From contig CALCUV010000124.1 in the NCBI GenBank assembly GCA_937906765.1, forward strand, positions 1 to 5,237: a DNA stretch of 5,237 nucleotides, in the 5' to 3' direction. A model generated the notes under the pieces. It was not told the origin of the DNA. It did not search any database and was given only the letters and a program-made list of their open reading frames with translations. Origin of the DNA: an uncultured Prevotella sp. (GTDB lineage Bacteria > Bacteroidota > Bacteroidia > Bacteroidales > Bacteroidaceae). A program made the translations under genes and the position numbers. Below are positions 1 to 5,237 of the stretch, piece by piece; the first letter of the stretch is position 1; each line of letters begins with the position of its first letter.

Positions 1-2
1 GT

Positions 3-179
3 AAGTACTGCATCCGTCACGAATTGGGGATGTGCAAGAAAAAGAAACTTCCCCCCACGGCGCTACAATACACAGAACCTTTCTTCCTTCATAGTATAGA
101 TGGAAATGTTTTCGAACTATCATTTAATTGTAAGGATTGTGAGATGACTGTTTGGGGAGTGAAGAACGGGGAACGATGA
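3..179 (+). CDS. C-terminal fragment of a U32-family peptidase-like protein (5' end outside window)
   Basis: Reading from base 3 gives 58 open codons ending in TGA at 177-179. The fragment has two Cys-rich clusters: YCIRHELGMC near its start (fragment residues 2-11) and FNCKDCEM near its end (41-48). Between them lies a TEPFFL segment followed by IDGNVFEL. From memory, this order (Cys-Ile/Leu-Arg...Leu-Gly-x-Cys, an 'EP-hydrophobic-Leu' stretch, then 'FxCKxCEM' close to the stop) matches the C-terminal end of Bacteroidetes U32 peptidase-family proteins. Characterised U32 relatives include RlhA and TrhP, which take part in RNA hydroxylation in E. coli; the role of this copy is not known. The catalytic part lies upstream of the window. 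The last codons, which give residues NGER, lie within a tandem heptamer repeat, so the present C-terminus may have been altered by it. The frame and stop are certain; the family call rests on a short stretch without an alignment. Confidence 0.62.
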   Translation, partial: KYCIRHELGMCKKKKLPPTALQYTEPFFLHSIDGNVFELSFNCKDCEMTVWGVKNGER

Positions 180-198
180 ACGGTTAACGGTGAATGGT
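164..198. repeat. Five tandem copies of a 7-bp repeat, consensus GAACGGT
   Basis: The five consecutive units are GAACGGG (164-170), GAACGAT (171-177), GAACGGT (178-184), TAACGGT (185-191) and GAATGGT (192-198). One matches the consensus GAACGGT and each of the other four differs from it by a single base. The array begins within the last codons of the U32-like gene, and the TGA stop (177-179) spans the junction of units 2 and 3. It continues 19 bases into the intergenic region. Similar short heptamer arrays occur between genes in some bacterial genomes, for example the STRR repeats of cyanobacteria. No function can be inferred here. Confidence 0.85.
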
Positions 199-210
199 TT
201 TTACAACCAG

Positions 211-238
211 TTTAATCCTCTCCTTATTTATACATTTA
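211..238 (+). promoter_or_regulatory. Weak candidate Bacteroidetes-type promoter for the two large genes
   Basis: TACATTTA at 231-238 matches the Bacteroidetes -7 consensus TAnnTTTG at all positions but the last. A TTTA at 211-214 could serve as a poor -33 element (consensus TTTG), but the 16-base gap is shorter than usual. Initiation just downstream would leave an A-rich leader of about 45 bases before the ATG at 289. The rest of 199-288 is AT-rich with no other clear signal, no Shine-Dalgarno motif and no strong terminator for the upstream gene. The call is based on position and a partial motif match only. Confidence 0.25.
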
Positions 239-288
239 CTTAATTAATCCACTAATTATAATAAAAACCCATTAAAAACTAAACATTT

Positions 289-1902
289 ATGAAATCATTA
301 CTCAATTTAAAACTCGTCAGTTTGTTGACTTTATTATTCTCCTTAGGATGGTCAACAGGCACTTTTGCACAAGGTTCAGGAACAAAGGATGATCCCTACA
401 TCTTAGTAGATGGCGGAGAATACACCTTTAAAGTGTTCCAAGACTTCTATGGTATATTTGTTGTTCCTGAAGATGTGACAACAGACGGAGTAGTTCTTGA
501 AATCGTGGCAGGTCAGTGGACAAGCATTTTTGCTGACAAGGATATGACCGAACTTGTGTCTGTAACAACAGGTAACTTTGCACCTTACACATCGACCGTA
601 GATATTAAAAAGGGAACGGCAAAAGGTACTACCTATTATGTATTTACCGACTTCCCTATGGATCCAGGTAAATTAAAGGTAAGTTATGGTGGAGGAAGTG
701 CTTTAGAATTAACTAAGGTAACTCCTGAAGATGGTAGTATCCTCTCAGCAGGGGAAAGTTACATCAGTTTAGAATTTTCTAAACCCATCCGTTTCAGTCA
801 AAGTGTCATGGTTATTGGCGGTAAGGAAATTTCTGTTGTTGCCAACCAAACTGACCGTTTTGTTTCTATCGATGCCAAGGCACAATTATTAGACGCTTAT
901 AATTCAGGTGCACTCAAGCAGGGAGATGACATTCTCTTAGTTTTGAAGGAAGTGCAGTCATTTGATGGTAAAAGCAGTCTTGGCGATGTTGTAGTTCGTT
1001 ACAAGGCAGCTGCGAAACCTTTGATGCTTGTATCTTCAATCAATGGTCCTGAAACTGGTATGCCCAAGATTAAGTCGTGGATGTCTCCCACTTGTTCAGA
1101 AGGTTTGATTCAACTCATTTTTGACGGTAAGTTGAACAAGAATGCGAAAATAACTGCTACACTTACTTATGGTGATTCTGAAAAGGAAGGCGACTACTAC
1201 ACAGAAGAACTTACTCCCGAGTTCCTTAGTGACAACCGAATCGCTTTGGACCTTCGTGGCAAATTGCGCGTTCCCAATCAAATGATTGCTTCAGGAACTA
1301 TTTATGACAATATGTTGCTCAAGATCCGTGGTGTGGAAGATGAATATGGTTTTGCTTCGTATGCAGAAGGTAGTGGTACTTCAGGTGCCTATTTCTTTAA
1401 CTATGGTTATGAAATGGTTTCTTACAACATCATGACCGAATTTACACCCGCTTCAGGTCAGAGCATAGACAATGTGAATGAAATTACCATTTGGATGCAA
1501 GAAACTGGAAGCAAGATGGTGTTTGAAGGTGCAACTTTTGAATACGTTTATGAAGGAACAACACATGTTGCAGAAGTACCACAAACAGAGATTACCATTA
1601 TTCCTGACGTAGAAGAAGAAACTGCATCCTACATCACCATCCCCGTACCCGCATTCTCAAGAGATGCTGATTCTCAAGTTAAGGTAACACTCAAGAATGC
1701 AGTATATCCCGACGGTATGGATTATGCTTCTTACGTTACAGCAATTTACACAACAAAGGGTTTTGTAGATCCGACAGGTATTGGAGAAATCAGCATTGCA
1801 AAGAAAACAACTATCTATACTGTTGACGGAAAGGTGGCTACATTACCTCTGAAGACTAATACACTTTACATCATCAACGGTAAGAAGACGTTAGTTAAAT
1901 AA
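289..1902 (+). CDS. Secreted Ig-like multidomain protein with T9SS-like C-terminal sorting tail
   Basis: This 537-aa protein has no recognised enzymatic motif. Residues 1-27 form a Sec signal peptide: a Lys-bearing start, a Leu-rich core and a TFA cleavage site before Gln28. The mature N-terminus opens with GSGTKDDPYIL and forms a beta-rich module to about residue 135. Three further beta-sandwich/Ig-like modules seem to follow, at about 138-240, 245-373 and 376-490. The first and last carry the 'TPxxG' type opening (TPEDGSIL at 145-152, TPASGQSI at 386-393) seen in bacterial Ig-like/SbsA-type domains. Residues 508-537 (TIYTVDGKV ... LYIINGKKTLVK) match the Prevotella form of the T9SS type A sorting tail, which predicts export across the outer membrane and surface attachment or release. 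The mature part has one Cys (269). The ATG at 289 directly precedes the signal peptide; the leader is A-rich with no Shine-Dalgarno motif, as is normal in Bacteroidetes. The next gene starts 10 bases after the stop, implying co-transcription. Binding partner unknown; a structural or adhesin-like role is inference. Confidence 0.85.
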   Translation: MKSLLNLKLVSLLTLLFSLGWSTGTFAQGSGTKDDPYILVDGGEYTFKVFQDFYGIFVVPEDVTTDGVVLEIVAGQWTSIFADKDMTELVSVTTGNFAPYTSTVDIKKGTAKGTTYYVFTDFPMDPGKLKVSYGGGSALELTKVTPEDGSILSAGESYISLEFSKPIRFSQSVMVIGGKEISVVANQTDRFVSIDAKAQLLDAYNSGALKQGDDILLVLKEVQSFDGKSSLGDVVVRYKAAAKPLMLVSSINGPETGMPKIKSWMSPTCSEGLIQLIFDGKLNKNAKITATLTYGDSEKEGDYYTEELTPEFLSDNRIALDLRGKLRVPNQMIASGTIYDNMLLKIRGVEDEYGFASYAEGSGTSGAYFFNYGYEMVSYNIMTEFTPASGQSIDNVNEITIWMQETGSKMVFEGATFEYVYEGTTHVAEVPQTEITIIPDVEEETASYITIPVPAFSRDADSQVKVTLKNAVYPDGMDYASYVTAIYTTKGFVDPTGIGEISIAKKTTIYTVDGKVATLPLKTNTLYIINGKKTLVK

Positions 1903-1912
1903 ACAAACATAT

Positions 1913-4900
1913 ATGATGAAAAGAACACAAAATTACCTACTTACCTTACTCGTTTCTGTAGTAGGGTTTGTAACAGGTAACGCTCAGAAAAACAACATTC
2001 TGTGGCAATATAACATGAGTGATGGTTCAACAATCCACGCCATGAGTGATAATGGAAAATGGGCGGTTGCTTATGGCGTAAGTGAAGCAACTTCTGCTTA
2101 TTCCTTCCCAAAGTTGGTAAACCTTACAACGCATACTCAAGAAGAAATTCTAACCGAAAACGAACTCAATTCAGGCGTTGAATGTTTTTTGAACGATGTG
2201 ACAAATGATGGTGCAACTCTTGTTGGTTGTTACAATGGTCAACCTGCTTATTATAATACGAGTACTAAAAAATGGGCATATCTTCCCGTTGTAAGTGGAA
2301 ATCTCGGTGGACGCGTTGAAGCGGTAACTCCTGATGGTAAGTATGCAATCGGTGTGTGCACCAATGGCGGATATGATGAAGTTCCTGCGATGTGGGACAT
2401 GACAACTCAGCAACTTGTTACTTTAGAAGGTCTGCCTCCTTGTGATCTTTCGGGTCACAATCAAGGTATGACACGCCTTACAGATTTATCTGCTGATGGT
2501 CGTTACCTTGTTGGTTGTGTAAGTTATAGTTATCCTGCCGATGTTTTATACTTTCTTTATGACAGAACGGAGGAAAAGTGGGATGCCATTGCTTTTGACT
2601 ACAATACTCTGAAACGTGAATTCACACCACGTGATAATAATGTTCGCACACTTGATGGTATTTGTATCAGTCCTAACGGAAAGTGGGTTGCTGGTGTTGT
2701 ATATTCAACTGATGATAATCGTAATCCCTTCAGATATAACGTAGAAACGAAGACTTTTGAAAATATCAATCGTGCAGAAGACTTAGACAAAGGTTGTGTA
2801 AACGTGGACAACGAAGGAACAATCTTTGCCGCAACTCCTGCCATTAATCCGAGTCGTTCACTCTATATCTTGCGCAATGGTCATTGGTATGGCATTGACG
2901 AAGTGTTAAAACAAAACTACGGTATTGATTTCTACACTTACACAGGTTATCAATCCACTGGTTTGTGTATTGAAGTTTCTGATGATTGTAAGACGATGTG
3001 TGGTATTGCTTACATTTCTCACGAGAACTATCAGATTACCCTTCCCCAAACATTTGCTGAAGCATGTGACAATGTTAACTTGCTTGCCACCTACACTTCA
3101 TCTGTTCGTAGCGGTGCTCAGGTTCAGAAACTATCAAACATTACCCTCACATTCACACGTGACGTTGAAGTGTTAGTACAACCTAATGCTATTTCATTAG
3201 TGGATGAAAATGGTAATTTAGTGAGAAATGGTCTAAAGATAGCTGTTGAAAATGCTTCAAGCAAGAAAGTGACGGTTGGGTTTAGAACGACTACTTTAGA
3301 GAAGGGCAAAAAGTATTCAGTTATTATCCCTAAGGGAAGTATTGCTTTGAAGGGTGACGCTACAAAAACAAACGAAGAGATTGTTTTGCAATACGTAGGT
3401 TTAGGTGACACTCCTATTAGCATGACACAGGTAATCCCTGCTTCGGGTAGTACATTGGGACATATTGATATCAATACAAATCCCGTTATCTTTACTTTCA
3501 ATGCAGATGTTGCGGTGAAGGAAGGTGCAAAGGCACTCGTTTATCGTAATGACGAAACAGAACCTGCATTCACTCTTGAAATGCAACACGGTACAACGTC
3601 ACAGAGTTATAACATGGTGCTCGTTTATCCCACAAGTACCCTTTACCTCTACCGCGATAATGAATATCGAATTGTAATTCCTGCAGGAAGCTTGACCGAT
3701 GCCGCTGGTTATAGTTCAAATGCCGAAGTTTCAGTACCGTATATTGGTTCTTACGAACGCACTGTCGTTTCAGATGACACACATATATATATTGAGACTT
3801 TTGAAAATGGCATCAGCAACGTGATGCTCTTTGATGGTGATGGCAATGAACCTGTCAATGCAATGAAGGCATGGAGTTTTGCGAGCAACATTCCATGGAT
3901 GTATGCGGCGGATGATGATTACACCAATACGTGTGCCGTTTCTCACTCCATGTATTCCCCCGCAGGTACTTCTAATGACTGGATGGTAACTCCACAACTC
4001 TATATTCCCGATGAAAAGTGTGTACTTTCATTTGACGCTCAGAGTTACAGAATGGGGGCTAACGACGTGCTTAAGGTGATTGTTTACGCATCGGAAGAAA
4101 GCATCAATGAATTAGATGCCGACATCATCAAAACCATGGAGACACAAGGTAAGGTCGTAGTTGATCAACGCCTTTCTCCAGGTATTGCAGAAGAAGTCCT
4201 AAACGGAGATTGGGAACAATTCCAAGTTAAGTTAGAACAGTTTGCAGGTAAGCATGTTTACATTGCCTTTGTAAATCAAAATACGGACAAAAGTGCAATT
4301 TTTGTTGGAAACATCCAAGTGACTCGTAATGTTGATTTCCAGATTGCTCTTGTTGACATCCCCGAAGTTGTTGTTGCTCAAGATGCACAAACCATAAAGG
4401 GGGCTGTTATACTTAAGGATACTGAAACAGTATATAATTCTGCTACAGTTACATTAAAAGACGCAACTGGAAAAACAATTGAACAACTCAACTTCCAGAA
4501 TTTGAATTTGGGTAGTAACCAAAAATTGGATTTCCAATTCAACAAAGCACTTCCTCTTCAGATCGGTAAAGAATGCGAATTTAGTGTCAATGTCTCATTG
4601 AATAATGGTACAACTATGGGCACATTCGAAGGCACCATTAAAAACTTAGCGTTCACCCCGACTAAGCGCGTCATTCTTGAAGAAAACACAGGTATGGGTT
4701 GTCAAAACTGTCCGCTCGGACATCAAGCATTAGAACTCTTGGAGCATACTTACGGTGACTTATTTATACCTGTTGCCTATCACACCTATACTGGCGACCA
4801 ACTCGAAAGCGGCATGACGGATTATGCTCAGTATTTCCTCGGACTTTCAGCGGCGCCTACGGGAATGATTCAGCGCAATAAGTTTGTCAGTGCCCCTATG

Positions 4901-5233
4901 GTAAGTTACACAGAAAATGGTGTTACCGACTATACGTTCTACTCTCGTACAGGTGATACTTGGGCTGACCTTGTAAGTAAGGAGTTTGCAACTCCCGCAC
5001 TTGCAGACCTTAGTCTTGCTTCTCAATACGATGCAGAATTCGTGCCTGAAGAAAACCTGTATTGGGGCAAAGACAGACTTGCTAAGGTAACATATGTAGG
5101 CGATACTACATACGATCTGTACATGGCAGACTATAATGGTGAAGAACCTGACATCGAAGGCGCAAAGGCTGTTTACGAAGATGCACTCGAAGAAGCATAC
5201 GGCTGGATCGCAGATTACTGCCAGCAGGAATAA
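1913..5233 (+). CDS. Large secreted protein: beta-propeller, Ig-like domains, choice-of-anchor-J-like domain and Omp28-type thioredoxin-fold domain
   Basis: This 1106-aa protein has a signal peptide at residues 1-24, cleaved after GNA before Gln25. Residues about 25-380 hold seven repeats of a (S/T)xDGKxxxG-like motif, at about 44, 96, 138, 192, 252, 298 and 355. Most are followed by a strand such as PAYYN or PAMWD, as in HAF/WD40-like propeller repeats; a seven-bladed beta-propeller is the simplest reading. Two Ig-like/SbsA-type domains follow (about 388-497 and 503-612), each ending in the parallel phrases VIIPKGSI and IVIPAGSL. Residues about 626-806, with IETFENG and SNDWMVTPQL, resemble the choice-of-anchor-J/cleaved-adhesin jelly roll, a frequent carbohydrate- or surface-binding module. 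Another beta-sandwich spans about 807-912. Residues about 915-1035 resemble the Omp28 family: EENTGMGCQNCPLG gives a thioredoxin-like CxxC at Cys930/Cys933, and APTG gives the candidate cis-Pro982. The last 66 residues are acidic and Tyr-rich, match nothing I know, and include no T9SS tail. ATG at 1916 is an equally possible start. Substrate unknown; surface location is inferred. Confidence 0.85.
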   Translation: MMKRTQNYLLTLLVSVVGFVTGNAQKNNILWQYNMSDGSTIHAMSDNGKWAVAYGVSEATSAYSFPKLVNLTTHTQEEILTENELNSGVECFLNDVTNDGATLVGCYNGQPAYYNTSTKKWAYLPVVSGNLGGRVEAVTPDGKYAIGVCTNGGYDEVPAMWDMTTQQLVTLEGLPPCDLSGHNQGMTRLTDLSADGRYLVGCVSYSYPADVLYFLYDRTEEKWDAIAFDYNTLKREFTPRDNNVRTLDGICISPNGKWVAGVVYSTDDNRNPFRYNVETKTFENINRAEDLDKGCVNVDNEGTIFAATPAINPSRSLYILRNGHWYGIDEVLKQNYGIDFYTYTGYQSTGLCIEVSDDCKTMCGIAYISHENYQITLPQTFAEACDNVNLLATYTSSVRSGAQVQKLSNITLTFTRDVEVLVQPNAISLVDENGNLVRNGLKIAVENASSKKVTVGFRTTTLEKGKKYSVIIPKGSIALKGDATKTNEEIVLQYVGLGDTPISMTQVIPASGSTLGHIDINTNPVIFTFNADVAVKEGAKALVYRNDETEPAFTLEMQHGTTSQSYNMVLVYPTSTLYLYRDNEYRIVIPAGSLTDAAGYSSNAEVSVPYIGSYERTVVSDDTHIYIETFENGISNVMLFDGDGNEPVNAMKAWSFASNIPWMYAADDDYTNTCAVSHSMYSPAGTSNDWMVTPQLYIPDEKCVLSFDAQSYRMGANDVLKVIVYASEESINELDADIIKTMETQGKVVVDQRLSPGIAEEVLNGDWEQFQVKLEQFAGKHVYIAFVNQNTDKSAIFVGNIQVTRNVDFQIALVDIPEVVVAQDAQTIKGAVILKDTETVYNSATVTLKDATGKTIEQLNFQNLNLGSNQKLDFQFNKALPLQIGKECEFSVNVSLNNGTTMGTFEGTIKNLAFTPTKRVILEENTGMGCQNCPLGHQALELLEHTYGDLFIPVAYHTYTGDQLESGMTDYAQYFLGLSAAPTGMIQRNKFVSAPMVSYTENGVTDYTFYSRTGDTWADLVSKEFATPALADLSLASQYDAEFVPEENLYWGKDRLAKVTYVGDTTYDLYMADYNGEEPDIEGAKAVYEDALEEAYGWIADYCQQE

Positions 5234-5237
5234 AATT

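Noticed and set aside
1..96. Alternative open frame from base 1 (32 codons)
   Set aside because: It lacks family resemblance and ends at 97-99, whereas the frame from base 3 carries the conserved Cys pattern.
195..209. Small inverted repeat TGGTT-TTTAC-AACCA as a possible terminator of the U32-like gene
   Set aside because: The stem has only 5 base pairs, three of them A-T, and no T run follows, so it is too weak to call.
257..262. TATAAT resembling an E. coli sigma-70 -10 box
   Set aside because: It lies in a very AT-rich stretch with no matching -35 box, and Bacteroidetes use a different promoter consensus.
2925..3176. 83-aa plus-strand open frame in another reading frame inside the large gene
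   Set aside because: It overlaps the propeller/Ig coding sequence, has low-complexity composition and no start context or motif.
3124..3501. 125-aa open frame on the minus strand, with several shorter minus-strand frames elsewhere in the two large genes
   Set aside because: They lie entirely inside strong plus-strand coding regions with clear domains, have no recognisable motifs and look like antisense shadows.
5031..5090. Possible frameshift causing the odd C-terminus of the large protein
   Set aside because: The frame from 5031 stops after 19 codons and the frame from 5032 after 5; neither resembles an Omp28 continuation.

Overview
The window looks like part of a Bacteroidales chromosome, most likely Prevotella or a close relative. 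The reasons are: moderate-to-low GC; A-rich leaders with no Shine-Dalgarno motif before the start codons; two large secreted multidomain proteins with Sec signal peptides ending just before Gln; a Prevotella-style type IX secretion (T9SS) tail on the first; and an Omp28-type thioredoxin-fold domain in the second. All genes read on the plus strand.

Layout. Positions 3-179 hold the last 58 codons of a gene that begins outside the window; its Cys-rich end resembles the C-terminus of Bacteroidetes U32-family peptidases. A five-copy 7-bp tandem repeat (164-198) starts inside those last codons and runs past the stop. Positions 199-288 are an AT-rich intergenic stretch with a weak promoter candidate and an A-rich leader. 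Positions 289-1902 encode a 537-aa secreted protein of Ig-like/beta-sandwich modules with a T9SS-like sorting tail. After only 10 bases, positions 1913-5233 encode a 1106-aa secreted protein. Its modules, in order, are a seven-repeat beta-propeller, two Ig-like domains, a choice-of-anchor-J/cleaved-adhesin-like jelly roll, one more beta-sandwich and an Omp28-type thioredoxin-fold domain with a CQNC motif. The window ends four bases after its stop.

How they may work together. The 10-bp spacing and shared secreted Ig-rich design suggest that the two large genes form one transcription unit making cell-surface or outer-membrane-exported proteins. Their substrate or partner cannot be read from sequence. 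The U32-like gene is probably an unrelated housekeeping neighbour. The points most worth following up are the tandem heptamer overlapping the U32 3' end, the unusual propeller-to-Omp28 architecture, and the acidic, Tyr-rich C-terminus of the large protein, which does not look like the normal end of this family and lacks the sorting tail its neighbour has.
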